Source: JBCBGF01 sp038526915
GTDB taxonomy: Bacteria > Pseudomonadota > Alphaproteobacteria > Rhodobacterales > Rhodobacteraceae
Direction of reading: 5' to 3'
Length of the DNA: 64,000 nt
NCBI GenBank assembly: GCA_038526915.1
Contig: JBCBGF010000002.1
Span: forward strand, 1-64,000
The notes beneath the pieces were generated by a model, which ran no database searches, had not been told where the DNA came from, and worked only from the letters and a program-made list of their open reading frames with translations. Made by a program: the position numbers and the translations under genes. Positions 33,167 to 41,802 of the stretch are shown in pieces. How positions within the stretch are numbered: the stretch's first letter is position 1; each line of letters opens with the position of its first letter.

Positions 33167-34060
33167 ATGTTTGCCGATTTCACCAAAAGCGTGACCCGGG
33201 TGGGCGACGTGGACATCGCCTATGTGATGGGTGGGTCCGGCCCGCCTGTTCTGATGCTGCACGGCTTCCCGCAAACGATGGCGCTTTGGGCACAGGTCGC
33301 CCCCGCGCTTGCCCGCGACCACACGGTAATCTGCGCCGATCTTCGAGGCTACGGTGCGTCCTCCAAGCCCGATCCGGGTCCGGATGCAGAGCCTTATACA
33401 TTTCGTGCCATGGCCCAAGATCAGGTCGCGCTGATGGAGGGCCTCGGGTTTCCCCGCTTCCATCTGGTGGGCCACGACCGCGGCGCGCGGGTGGCCTACC
33501 GCCTGGCGCTTGATCACCCGGATGCAGTGCAAAGCCTGACGCTGATGGACATCGTGCGCACGGATGTGGTGCTGGGCGACATCCGGCGCGATGTGGCGCT
33601 GGCCTATTATCATTGGTTCTACCTTGCGCAACCCGGAGGTCTGCCCGAACGTATGATCGGCCAGGACCCGGACGCTTACTTCGAAAGCTGCCTATTGGGT
33701 TGGGGCGGCACGACGCTGGACGATTTCGCGCCGGACCAATTGACCGCCTACCGCGCGGCATGGCGCCACCCCGACACCATCCGGGGCATGTGCGCCGACT
33801 ATCGCGCGGCAGCGACGCTCGACGTGGTGCAGGATGAAGGCGACGCGGCGCGGGTGCTCGATATGCCAGCCCTCGTGCTCTACGGGGCGGAGGGCGTGAT
33901 GGCGCAAAGCTATGACGTGCCGGCCACCTGGTCCCCAAGGCTGAGCCGCATGCATGCCGAGGCGATCCCCGGCGGGCATTTCTTTGTCGATACCGCGCCC
34001 GAGGCCACCACTGCGGCGGTTCGGATGTTTCTCACGTCCCTCGCCGGAAACGCGTGCTAA
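33167..34060 (+). CDS. Alpha/beta hydrolase, fluoroacetate-dehalogenase-like
   Basis: This protein has about 297 residues from ATG 33167; TTG 33131, eight bases past the tRNA, is an alternative start. It has the alpha/beta hydrolase fold with LMLHGFPQTMALW (oxyanion region), nucleophile Asp in VGHDRGARVAYRLALDHP near residue 104, and catalytic His in PGGHFFVD near 272. YYHWFYLAQPGG near 148 carries the His-Trp pair that binds halide in fluoroacetate dehalogenase, and the later MCADYRAAATLD also matches that group. It may hydrolyse a haloacid, or act as an epoxide hydrolase. It ends 4 bases inside a convergent gene. Confidence 0.8.
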   Translation: MFADFTKSVTRVGDVDIAYVMGGSGPPVLMLHGFPQTMALWAQVAPALARDHTVICADLRGYGASSKPDPGPDAEPYTFRAMAQDQVALMEGLGFPRFHLVGHDRGARVAYRLALDHPDAVQSLTLMDIVRTDVVLGDIRRDVALAYYHWFYLAQPGGLPERMIGQDPDAYFESCLLGWGGTTLDDFAPDQLTAYRAAWRHPDTIRGMCADYRAAATLDVVQDEGDAARVLDMPALVLYGAEGVMAQSYDVPATWSPRLSRMHAEAIPGGHFFVDTAPEATTAAVRMFLTSLAGNAC

Positions 34061-34503
34061 CCCCCAAGCCGCACGAGCAACGCCCCACCGACAACCGCCG
34101 CACCGCCAAGGAGCCGCGTGGCGTTCACCTTGATCTCTGCCGTTCCGATCGCCCCGAAATGATCCAGCGCCAAAGCTCCCGCCACTTGGCCCGCGATGAT
34201 AAGAGCGGCCGTCGCACCGACACCGAGACGTGGGACAAGGATCACCACGGCCAGAATATACACCGTCGCGATCACGCCGCCGAGCCATGCGACCGGCGGG
34301 ACCGAAGCGAGTGTCGCGGGCGAGGGCAGTCCGGTTCGGCTGACGGCCAGCACCAGCCCCATCGCTGCAACGCCTGTGACAAAGACAAAGAAAGCGCCCA
34401 GATACGCGCTTTTCAACGCCGTTCCCAGTTGCCCGTTCAACGCAAGCTGAACAGGCACGAAGACACCGGTGACAAAGGCCGCAAGGGCAAGGATCGCCGC
34501 CAT
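34057..34503 (-). CDS. DUF606/YdcZ-type small membrane transporter
   Basis: This 148-residue protein has five hydrophobic helices, matching DUF606 half-size members of the drug/metabolite transporter superfamily. Recognisable pieces are FVPVQLALNGQLGTALKSAYLG-like N-terminal sequence, where the asparagine-glycine turn is typical, and the glycine-rich ending LLGGAAVVGGALLVRLGG. Such proteins act as dimers, or with a paralogue. It follows the DJ-1/PfpI gene by one base, so the two are co-transcribed. The cargo is unknown. Confidence 0.78.
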   Translation of the reverse strand: MAAILALAAFVTGVFVPVQLALNGQLGTALKSAYLGAFFVFVTGVAAMGLVLAVSRTGLPSPATLASVPPVAWLGGVIATVYILAVVILVPRLGVGATAALIIAGQVAGALALDHFGAIGTAEIKVNATRLLGGAAVVGGALLVRLGG

Positions 34504-34504
34504 G

Positions 34505-35215
34505 TCAGCGCCCCAGCGCCGCGATGACTTCTCGTGCCGCAGCTGCTGCGGAGTTTTGTTGCTGTCCCGTGATCAGGTTGCCATCGCGGATAGCAAACGG
34601 GGCGAGGGGCGGGGCGGTGATGAAGTTCGTGCCTTCGATCTTCTTGGCTTCCGTCTCGATCCAGAACGGTTGGATCTTCTGGCCTGCCGCGCCTTCGGCA
34701 TATTGTTCTTCCGAATTGGCAAAGCCGGTCCAGGTCTTGCCCGATACCAGTAGCGACCCGTCCGATAGCTTGGCTTTGAGCAGAAGGCAGGTTCCGTGGC
34801 AGACCAGCGCCGTGATCTTTCCCGCCTCATAGAACCGCGCGACGTAGTTCTGCGTGGCCGTGTCATCGATCATCGTCACCATCGGGGATTGGCCGCCGAC
34901 GACAAAAATCGCATCGAACTGACCAGGGTCGCAGTCCGCGAGCTTGGGGGTGTTCTTGATCAGGTCCTTCGTCATGGGCGAGGTCTTGAACCCCTGCGAG
35001 ATCAGATCATGCGCGGCATAGCCCGACTCATGTTCGGGATCGCTCCACATATCAGCGTCCAGGTCGCCGCCATTGGGGGAGCAGATGGTCATGTCATAGC
35101 CCGCCTCGTGAAAGGCATGCCACGTGTGGCTGAGTTCCGCCCACCAAAAGCCGATAGGCCATCCGGTGACGGGCGAGGTTGCGGGGTTTGCGACAATTAG
35201 GAGGATGTGTGGCAT
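34505..35215 (-). CDS. DJ-1/PfpI family protein (type 1 glutamine-amidotransferase fold)
   Basis: This 236-residue protein starts at ATG 35213-35215 (MPHILLIVANPATS); the in-frame extension further upstream is rejected. The nucleophile elbow ALVCHGTCLLL (Cys near residue 133) and the preceding FDAIFVVGGQSPM are characteristic of Hsp31-like and PfpI-like enzymes. Known members are glyoxalase III, deglycases, chaperones or isocyanide hydratases. It shares a divergent promoter with a LysR regulator and is followed by a DUF606 transporter. Confidence 0.85.
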   Translation of the reverse strand: MPHILLIVANPATSPVTGWPIGFWWAELSHTWHAFHEAGYDMTICSPNGGDLDADMWSDPEHESGYAAHDLISQGFKTSPMTKDLIKNTPKLADCDPGQFDAIFVVGGQSPMVTMIDDTATQNYVARFYEAGKITALVCHGTCLLLKAKLSDGSLLVSGKTWTGFANSEEQYAEGAAGQKIQPFWIETEAKKIEGTNFITAPPLAPFAIRDGNLITGQQQNSAAAAAREVIAALGR

Positions 35216-35275
35216 GTCGGGGTCCTTTGGGCCTGCAGTTTGCAATGCGTGACCCAACCGATGTAGGCAGGCGGT

Positions 35276-35296
35276 GATTTAAACAAAAATGAAATC
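35276..35296. promoter_or_regulatory. LysR-type operator candidate
   Basis: GATTT and AAATC arms are separated by 11 bases, fitting the T-N11-A rule for LysR regulators. The site lies in the divergent gap between the DJ-1 gene and lysR, immediately before the lysR start. Confidence 0.5.
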
Positions 35297-35301
35297 GATA
35301 A

Positions 35302-36222
35302 ATGTCAGATTTCGACGTCATGAAACTCCGCCAGTTGGACCTCTCGGTCCTGCTGATCTTCCTCGGTCTATTGCGGCATCAGAAAGCCTCGGCCGTGGCA
35401 GCCGAGATGGGGCTGACGCAGTCTGCGGTCAGCCACGCGCTTGGGCGATTGCGCGCTGTGTTCGACGACCCGCTGTTCCTGCGCAAGCCACATGGGATGG
35501 AGCCCACGGCGGTCGCCCGCGCTTTGGAACCGCAGGTGTTGACCGCAGTGCGGGCGTTGGATGCCGCGTTAAAGCCCGACGCCGCCTTCGACCCATCCCA
35601 GTCCAAGGCGATCGTGCGGATCAGTGCGCTTGATTATGAACTCTCCACGCTCTTTCCCGATCTGCTCACCCGCATGCGCGCGGCGGCACCAGGGGTGCGG
35701 TTGGCGGTGCAAAGCCTCAACCGGCGCGAGGCGATGGCGGCGCTCGAAAGCGGGGCGATTGATCTGGCGGTTGGATACTTCTGGAATGCGCCCGCCAGTG
35801 TTTTGCTCGATCCGCTGTTGGAGGAACACTATCAGGTCGTCGCGCGAAAGGGGCACCCCACGATGGCGCTCATGCCCGACCTGGCGGCCTTTGTTAGGGC
35901 CAAGCATCTTTTGGTGTCGCCCAGCGGCGAGTTGAACGGGATCGTTGACGATGTCCTGCGCCGCGCGGGTGAGCGGCGGGACGTTGTGGCAAGCGTCCCG
36001 CAATTTCTGTCAGCGCTTGCGATGCTGGCCGAGACCGACCTCATCGCAACGGTGCCCGAACGTCTGGCGCGGCGTCATGGCGAAGCGTTTGGTCTGGCGA
36101 TGGCGGCGCCCCCTCTGGCGATCCGGTCGTTCACCTCGTCAGTGGCGCGGCACAGGCGCGACGAGAAGAACCCGCTGCACCTGTGGCTGATCGACCAATT
36201 TCGGGCCATCGCACCGGTTTAG
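35302..36222 (+). CDS. LysR-family transcriptional regulator
   Basis: This 306-residue regulator has an N-terminal winged HTH at about residues 8-67 (LTQSAVSHALGRLR is the recognition helix region) and a LysR substrate-binding domain beginning near IVRISALDYELSTLFP. It is divergent from the DJ-1/DUF606 pair, with a T-N11-A element in the gap, so it very likely controls that pair and itself. Its inducer is unknown. Its last four bases overlap the end of the convergent M20 peptidase gene. Confidence 0.88.
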   Translation: MSDFDVMKLRQLDLSVLLIFLGLLRHQKASAVAAEMGLTQSAVSHALGRLRAVFDDPLFLRKPHGMEPTAVARALEPQVLTAVRALDAALKPDAAFDPSQSKAIVRISALDYELSTLFPDLLTRMRAAAPGVRLAVQSLNRREAMAALESGAIDLAVGYFWNAPASVLLDPLLEEHYQVVARKGHPTMALMPDLAAFVRAKHLLVSPSGELNGIVDDVLRRAGERRDVVASVPQFLSALAMLAETDLIATVPERLARRHGEAFGLAMAAPPLAIRSFTSSVARHRRDEKNPLHLWLIDQFRAIAPV

Positions 36223-37589
36223 GTCATCGCTGCTAGCACGCGTGCCCAGCTGCGGATGCCTTTATGAAAGCTTTCCAGATCGTACTTCTCATTGGGGCTG
36301 TGGATCTGGTCGTCGTCGCGCCCAAAGCCGATGAGCATGGAATCGACGCCCAGGATCTCTTGAAAATACCCCGCAATGGGAATTGACCCGCCCGAGCCGA
36401 TGAACGCCGCCGGTCGCGGCCATTCATCCGACAGCGCCAGCCGCGCCTGTTCGAACGCGGGCGCGTCTGTGGGCATCACGCTTGCGGGCGAGGCACCGTG
36501 GTCGAGAAACTCCACTGAACAATCGGGCGGCAGCTGGTCCCGAACCATTTGGCGGAAAGACTTGCGGATCGCGTGCGGACCCTGCGTGCCGACCAGGCGA
36601 AAGCTGATCTTAGCGCTGGCCGTGGATGGCAACACCGTTTTGAAGCCGTCACCCGCATAGCCCCCCGAAATGCCGTTGACCTCGCAGGTTGGGCGCGACC
36701 AGAGCATCTCGAGAACAGTGCGACCCTCTTCACCCGCTGGTGTGGTCAGGTCTACCGCACCAAGAAAGCCATCCGCATCAAAGCCAAGCCCGTCCCACTG
36801 CGCGCGCAGATCATCGCTGATCTCACTCACGCCGTCGTAAAACCCTGGAACGGTGATCCGCCCGGTCTCGTCATGCAGGCTGGCGATGATCCGAGACAGC
36901 ACCCGGATCGGATTGCGCGCCGCCCCGCCATACATGCCCGAATGCAGATCCTTGTCGGGGCCGGTGATGATCACCTCCTCGCCAAGCAACCCACGTAACA
37001 TTGTAGTGATCGCAGGGGTCTGGGGATCGAACATGCCCGTGTCGCAGATCAGGCAGAGATCGGCCTTCAGCGTCTCAGCGTGTTCCTTGAGGAATGGAAC
37101 AAGCGACGGGGAGCCCGATTCCTCTTCACCCTCAAAGAAGAACGTAAGGCGGCAGGGCAGGGTGCCATGCACCGCCACCCACGCCCGGCAGGCCTCGACA
37201 AAGGTCATGAGCTGGCCCTTGTCATCCGCGCTGCCCCTTCCGCGAATGACCTTACCCGCAGGCGTATCCTCTAGCGCTGGGTCAAACGGATCACGCGCCC
37301 ACAGCTCCAGCGGGTCTACGGGTTGCACGTCGTAATGGCCGTAAAACATCAGATGCGGGCCGCCGTCGCCGCCATGCCCTACGACCATAGGCTTGCCCGG
37401 GGTGGGATAGCTTTGGGCCGCGATGCCGATCGTGCCCAGATCCTTGACCAGCCAGTCTGCGGCGTCCTTGCAGGCGGCGTCGTAGGCCGGGTCGGTCGAG
37501 ATCGACGGGATCCGCAGCAGGGTCATCAAACGGTCTGTGGCTGCGGGCAGGTCTGCGTCGATCTTGGCAAGTACGGCATCAAGGCTCAT
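36219..37589 (-). CDS. M20-family dipeptidase
   Basis: This 456-residue metallopeptidase is of the M20/M25/M40 group. Metal and catalytic residues follow the family order: MFYGHYDVQPVDP (first His and catalytic Asp) near residue 82, GRGSADDKGQL (bridging Asp) near 117, FFEGEEESGSP (catalytic and metal Glu) near 152, CDTGMF (Asp) near 183 and DDQIHSPNEKY (last His) near 431. A dimerisation domain lies between about 200 and 355. It would cleave dipeptides or related N-acyl compounds in the cytoplasm. AAGGAGC lies just before the ATG. Confidence 0.88.
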   Translation of the reverse strand: MSLDAVLAKIDADLPAATDRLMTLLRIPSISTDPAYDAACKDAADWLVKDLGTIGIAAQSYPTPGKPMVVGHGGDGGPHLMFYGHYDVQPVDPLELWARDPFDPALEDTPAGKVIRGRGSADDKGQLMTFVEACRAWVAVHGTLPCRLTFFFEGEEESGSPSLVPFLKEHAETLKADLCLICDTGMFDPQTPAITTMLRGLLGEEVIITGPDKDLHSGMYGGAARNPIRVLSRIIASLHDETGRITVPGFYDGVSEISDDLRAQWDGLGFDADGFLGAVDLTTPAGEEGRTVLEMLWSRPTCEVNGISGGYAGDGFKTVLPSTASAKISFRLVGTQGPHAIRKSFRQMVRDQLPPDCSVEFLDHGASPASVMPTDAPAFEQARLALSDEWPRPAAFIGSGGSIPIAGYFQEILGVDSMLIGFGRDDDQIHSPNEKYDLESFHKGIRSWARVLAAMT

Positions 37590-37666
37590 AGGGGGCTCCT
37601 TCTGGTCTTCAGCGGCGGACCCTAGCAGGGCGGCGGGCCCTGTCCAGATGCCGCACCTTTCTAGAA

Positions 37667-37680
37667 TTGATCTAGATCAG
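37667..37680. promoter_or_regulatory. FnrL/FNR-type box upstream of hemA
   Basis: TTGATCTAGATCAG matches the FNR consensus TTGAT-N4-ATCAA with one mismatch. A TATATG at 37689-37694 could be a -10 element. Oxygen control of hemA through FnrL is established in Rhodobacter sphaeroides. Confidence 0.75.
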
Positions 37681-37755
37681 GGTCGGGATATATGCCGTGT
37701 TGTGTGCTGGGGATCAGAGGATTACGTACCGCGAATGGGTAAGGGAGATCAGACG

Positions 37756-38979
37756 GTGGACTACACCGCGCATCTGGATACAGCACTGAACCGTCTTCAC
37801 GATGAAGGCCGTTATCGCACTTTCATCGACATCGAACGCAAGAACGGGCAATTCCCCCACGCGACCTGGCGCAAGCCCGATGGGTCAGAGGCGCCGGTCA
37901 CCGTGTGGTGCGGGAATGACTACCTTGGCATGGGTCAGCACCCCGTCGTGCTCGACGCAATGCACCAGGCGCTTGAGGCCACTGGTGCGGGCTCTGGTGG
38001 CACGCGCAACATCTCTGGCACGACGATCCACCACAAGCGGCTTGAAGCCGAACTGGCGGATCTGCACCGCAAGGAAACGGCGCTGGTGTTTACCTCGGCC
38101 TACATCGCGAATGACGCGACGCTGTCGACCCTGCCCAAGCTCTTCCCCGGCCTGATCATCTACTCGGACGCGTTGAACCACGCGTCGATGATCGAGGGCA
38201 TCCGCCGCAATGGCGGGCACAAGCGTATTTTCCGGCACAACGATCTGGATCACCTGCGCGAACTGTTGCAGGCCGACGACTCTGACGCACCAAAGTTGAT
38301 TGCATTCGAATCGATTTATTCGATGGACGGCGATTTTGGCCCGATCGAAGCGATCTGTGATCTGGCCGATGAGTTCGGCGCGCTGACCTATATCGACGAG
38401 GTGCACGCCGTCGGCATGTACGGCCCCCGCGGTGGCGGCGTGGCCGAACGTGACGGGCTGATGGGGCGCATCGACATCATAAACGGCACGCTGGCCAAGG
38501 CCTATGGCGTGATGGGCGGCTACATCGCGGCCAGCGCCAAGATGTGCGACGCGATCCGGTCCTATGCGCCGGGCTTTATCTTCACGACCTCGCTACCGCC
38601 CGCCGTGGCGGCGGGTGCGGCTGCCTCCGTCAAGCATCTGAAAACGCACCAGGAAATCCGCGACAAGCATCAAGAACAAGCCAAGGTTCTGAAGCTGCGG
38701 CTGAAGGGGCTGGGCCTGCCGTTCATTGATCATGGCAGCCATATTATCCCCGTCATGGTGGGTGATCCGGTCCATACCAAAGAGATCTCGGACATGCTGC
38801 TCGATGAGTTCGGCATCTACGTGCAGCCGATCAATTATCCGACGGTTCCACGCGGCACCGAACGACTGCGCTTCACGCCGTCACCCGTCCACGGACCGGG
38901 TGAGATCGATGCTCTTGTGCATGCGATGGACCAGCTTTGGTCACATTGTGCCCTAAATCGCGCCGAGCTTTCCGCATAA
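37756..38979 (+). CDS. hemA: 5-aminolevulinate synthase
   Basis: This 407-residue PLP enzyme condenses glycine and succinyl-CoA to 5-aminolevulinate, the first step of haem and bacteriochlorophyll synthesis by the Shemin pathway. The start at GTG 37756 follows AAGGGAGA at a good distance and gives VDYTAHLDTALNRLHDEGRY, matching alphaproteobacterial ALAS. The family blocks are WCGNDYLGMGQHP near residue 54, GSGGTRNISGTT near 81, YIDEVHAVGMYGPRGGG near 213 and the PLP lysine in NGTLAKAYGVMGGY near 247. An FnrL-type box lies 76 bases upstream of the start. Confidence 0.95.
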   Translation: MDYTAHLDTALNRLHDEGRYRTFIDIERKNGQFPHATWRKPDGSEAPVTVWCGNDYLGMGQHPVVLDAMHQALEATGAGSGGTRNISGTTIHHKRLEAELADLHRKETALVFTSAYIANDATLSTLPKLFPGLIIYSDALNHASMIEGIRRNGGHKRIFRHNDLDHLRELLQADDSDAPKLIAFESIYSMDGDFGPIEAICDLADEFGALTYIDEVHAVGMYGPRGGGVAERDGLMGRIDIINGTLAKAYGVMGGYIAASAKMCDAIRSYAPGFIFTTSLPPAVAAGAAASVKHLKTHQEIRDKHQEQAKVLKLRLKGLGLPFIDHGSHIIPVMVGDPVHTKEISDMLLDEFGIYVQPINYPTVPRGTERLRFTPSPVHGPGEIDALVHAMDQLWSHCALNRAELSA

Positions 38980-39085
38980 ACCTTGCGCCTGTGCAGGTAC
39001 TGAGTGCCTGTGTTAACGTTGTAGCACGATACTCGTGGCGATTCTCGTCGCCGAGGGGAACGGGTTTGTATATGGGGCAGAGTGA

Positions 39086-40306
39086 ATGATCGGGCGTTCG
39101 GACACGCCAGAAGCTGCTGCTGTCGAGCGACCGAAAGCGTTCGACGAGTACGAATTGCGTCTTGGCGACATCATGCGGGGCGAGCGTGCGACGCTTGGCA
39201 AATCCCTGCTGGATGTGCAGCGCGATCTCAAGATCAAGGCCCCCTATATCGCTGCCATCGAGAATGCTGATCCGTCGGCCTTTGAGTCACCGGGCTTCAT
39301 CGCGGGCTACGTGCGCTCCTATGCGCGGTATCTGGGGCTGGACCCCGAATGGGCGTATGAGACGTTCTGCGAAGAAGGCAACTTCGTGGGCTCAAACGGC
39401 GTTGCGAACCCGCAAAAATCCGCGAAGGGGCGCAAATCTCGGGGCGTGATCTCAGGCCCGCCCGGTGCGCGCGATCCACTGGCGCAGCCCAGCGTATCCT
39501 TCATTCCCACCGACAGCGCCCCCCTGGCCCGGATCGAAGCCGGGGCGATCGGGTCCATCGCCGTGATGCTCGCACTGGTCGCGGGCATCGGCTATGGCGG
39601 TTGGGCCGTTCTGCAGGAAGTGCAGAAGGTGCAGTTCACGCCGGTTGATCAGACCCCCATCGTTCTGTCGCAGCTCGACCCCCTCGATGCCGCGATCGTG
39701 GACGAGGACAGCGGCGATGGCACTGGTGTTCTGGCCGATGCGCCGTCTGTCGATGGGTTAGAGCGGCTCTATCGCCCGCAAGCGCTGGATGTGCCGGTTT
39801 TGGCCTCACGTGACGGGCCGATTGCCACGATCAAGCCCGGCTCGCTTGGCGCATTCGCCGAAGACCCGCATGACACCCGCGATCTGGCGCAAGCCACGCC
39901 GATCTTCGTGCCTGGACCACCGCCCGCGCTGGATGTACCGGATACGCAGCCCGTTCAGGTAGTTGAAGAGACCCCGCCAGAGGTTGTTCTGTTTGCCGTG
40001 CGGCCATCCTGGGTGCGCGTGCGCGCCGCCGACAGCACGGTGATCTTTGAAAAGATCCTTGATGCTGGAGAACGGTTCGTTTTGCCCAACACCGAAGAAC
40101 CGCATGTCTTGCGTGCGGGCAATGCCGGATCGCTGTATGTGCTGGTGGGCGATCAGCCCTATGGCCCGGTGGGCCAGGGGGCCTCGGTCGTGCGCGATGT
40201 GGCCCTGTCGATTGACGCTGTGCAGGAAAGCTATTCCGTCGCCGATCTCGACAGCGACGCAGACCTGGCACGCTTCACCGCCGTGGCTGAGGCAGCGTCG
40301 GAGTAA
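39086..40306 (+). CDS. RodZ-like cytoskeletal/regulatory membrane protein
   Basis: This 406-residue protein has an N-terminal HTH_25 domain (about residues 22-95: LGDIMRGERATLGKSLLDVQ, YIAAIENAD, FIAGYVRSYARYLGLD). One transmembrane segment follows at about 150-176, then a proline-rich periplasmic linker and a C-terminal DUF4115 beta domain (SWVRVRAADSTVIFEKILDAGE). This is the layout of RodZ, the MreB-associated shape protein. The gene lies just before ispG, an arrangement common in Proteobacteria. The periplasmic linker is long and acidic. Confidence 0.87.
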   Translation: MIGRSDTPEAAAVERPKAFDEYELRLGDIMRGERATLGKSLLDVQRDLKIKAPYIAAIENADPSAFESPGFIAGYVRSYARYLGLDPEWAYETFCEEGNFVGSNGVANPQKSAKGRKSRGVISGPPGARDPLAQPSVSFIPTDSAPLARIEAGAIGSIAVMLALVAGIGYGGWAVLQEVQKVQFTPVDQTPIVLSQLDPLDAAIVDEDSGDGTGVLADAPSVDGLERLYRPQALDVPVLASRDGPIATIKPGSLGAFAEDPHDTRDLAQATPIFVPGPPPALDVPDTQPVQVVEETPPEVVLFAVRPSWVRVRAADSTVIFEKILDAGERFVLPNTEEPHVLRAGNAGSLYVLVGDQPYGPVGQGASVVRDVALSIDAVQESYSVADLDSDADLARFTAVAEAASE

Positions 40307-40335
40307 TCCGACCGGTCACCGCGCGGCTTTGCGCG

Positions 40336-40364
40336 TTGTCTAAGCCCGATCGCTCGCTTATCTG
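40336..40364 (+). promoter_or_regulatory. Candidate ispG promoter
   Basis: TTGTCT (40336-40341) and TATCTG (40359-40364) are 17 bases apart in the 91-base gap upstream of ispG. ispG may therefore also be transcribed separately from the rodZ-like gene. Confidence 0.4.
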
Positions 40365-40397
40365 TCCCATAAGTCACGGATCAGAGGGTTAGCTCCG

Positions 40398-41531
40398 ATG
40401 TCGATCAATCACGTCCGGCCATGGCGCAATATCTATCGCCGCAAGTCGCGCCAGATCCATGTGGGATCGGTGCCCGTGGGCGGCGATGCGCCGATCTCCG
40501 TGCAGACCATGACGAACACCGACACCACCGATGTCGCCGCCACCGTGGCACAGGTGCAGGCCGCGGCGGATGCGGGGGCGGATATCGTGCGCGTGTCGAC
40601 ACCTGATGCAGACTCGACCGCAGCGCTGAAGGACATCGTTCGCGAGAGCCCTGTGCCCATCGTGGCCGACATCCACTTCCACTACAAACGCGCGATTGAG
40701 GCGGCGGAAGCGGGTGCGGCCTGCCTGCGGATCAACCCCGGCAATATCGGCGACGAGGCGCGCGTGCGCGAGGTGATCAAGGCGGCCAAGGATCACAACT
40801 GTTCGATCCGGATCGGCGTGAATGCGGGGTCTTTGGAAAAGGACTTGCTGGAGAAATATGGCGAGCCGTGCCCGGAAGCGATGGTGGAAAGCGGGCTCGA
40901 CCATATCAAGATCCTGGAAGACAACGACTTCCACGAATTCAAGATCAGCTGCAAAGCCTCGGATGTCTTTCTGGCCGCCGCCGCCTATCAGGCGCTGGCC
41001 GAGGCCACCGATGCCCCCATCCACCTGGGCATCACCGAGGCGGGCGGGCTGGTGTCGGGCACCATTAAATCGGCCATCGGCCTGGGTAACCTGTTGTGGA
41101 TGGGGATCGGCGACACGATCCGCGTCTCTCTGTCCGCCGATCCGGTGGAAGAGATCAAGGTCGGCTATGAGATCTTGAAGTCGCTGGGCCTGCGCCACCG
41201 GGGCGTGAACATCATTTCCTGCCCGTCCTGCGCGCGACAGGGCTTTGACGTGATCAAAACCGTCGAAATCCTCGAACAGCGGCTGGAACACATCAAGACG
41301 CCGATGAGCCTGTCAATTATCGGGTGCGTGGTGAACGGGCCTGGCGAGGCGTTGATGACGGATGTGGGCTTTACCGGCGGCGGGGCCGGCAGCGGGATGG
41401 TCTATCTGGCGGGCAAGCAAAGCCACAAGATGTCCAACGATGAGATGATCGATCACATCGTCGAACAGGTAGAGCGGCGCGCGCAGGAGATCGACGCCGA
41501 AACTGCGGCTGCGGAGCAGGCGGCGGAGTAG
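40398..41531 (+). CDS. ispG: 4-hydroxy-3-methylbut-2-enyl diphosphate synthase (IspG)
   Basis: This 377-residue [4Fe-4S] enzyme of the MEP isoprenoid pathway converts methylerythritol cyclodiphosphate to HMBPP. Key blocks are PISVQTMTNTDTTD near residue 30, VADIHFHYKRA near 93, ISCPSCARQGFDV (two cluster cysteines) near 273 and IIGCVVNGPGEA (third cysteine) near 308. Length and motif order match the family. It shows that the organism makes isoprenoids by MEP, which makes the HMG-CoA reductase at 14840 stand out. It ends three bases before a 30-bp inverted repeat. Confidence 0.95.
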   Translation: MSINHVRPWRNIYRRKSRQIHVGSVPVGGDAPISVQTMTNTDTTDVAATVAQVQAAADAGADIVRVSTPDADSTAALKDIVRESPVPIVADIHFHYKRAIEAAEAGAACLRINPGNIGDEARVREVIKAAKDHNCSIRIGVNAGSLEKDLLEKYGEPCPEAMVESGLDHIKILEDNDFHEFKISCKASDVFLAAAAYQALAEATDAPIHLGITEAGGLVSGTIKSAIGLGNLLWMGIGDTIRVSLSADPVEEIKVGYEILKSLGLRHRGVNIISCPSCARQGFDVIKTVEILEQRLEHIKTPMSLSIIGCVVNGPGEALMTDVGFTGGGAGSGMVYLAGKQSHKMSNDEMIDHIVEQVERRAQEIDAETAAAEQAAE

Positions 41532-41534
41532 GCC

Positions 41535-41802
41535 TAGGACCAACCGACGCTCATCAGGCCCCACCAGTTTCAGTCCAAATTGCACGGTCTCAGAAGCGCG
41601 CGCGCAGAAATAGCGGGCTATTTCAAGCACTCGCGACGCAGGACTGGGCAATTTGGGTGAAATCCCTTTAGGACACGGCGGATTTTGCCTCCCACCGCGT
41701 CGCGAAGCACTTCCGATCCTCAGATCGCTTCGCGCTCCACTCCGGGCGGGCGGCAAAATCCGGCTCGCGCTAGTGGGGCCTGATGAGCGTCGGTTGGTCC
41801 TA
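41535..41802. repeat. Structured 268-bp element with perfect 30-bp terminal inverted repeats
   Basis: The arm at 41535-41564 (starts TAGGACCAACCGACGCTCAT) is the exact reverse complement of 41773-41802. Inside, further complementary pairs nest: TCCAAATTGC near 41573 with GCAATTTGGG near 41649, CGGATTTTGCC near 41679 with GGCAAAATCCG near 41751, and CGCGAAGC near 41701 with GCTTCGCG near 41727. It fills the whole gap between convergent ispG and the dsbA-like gene, whose stop codon lies within the right arm. It has no coding potential that I can support. It may be a bidirectional terminator or a MITE-like element. Confidence 0.85.

Noticed and set aside
33046..34060. tRNA-Asp as the attachment site of a genomic island
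   Set aside because: No integrase, no duplicated tRNA 3' end and no mobility gene was seen in the following sequence.
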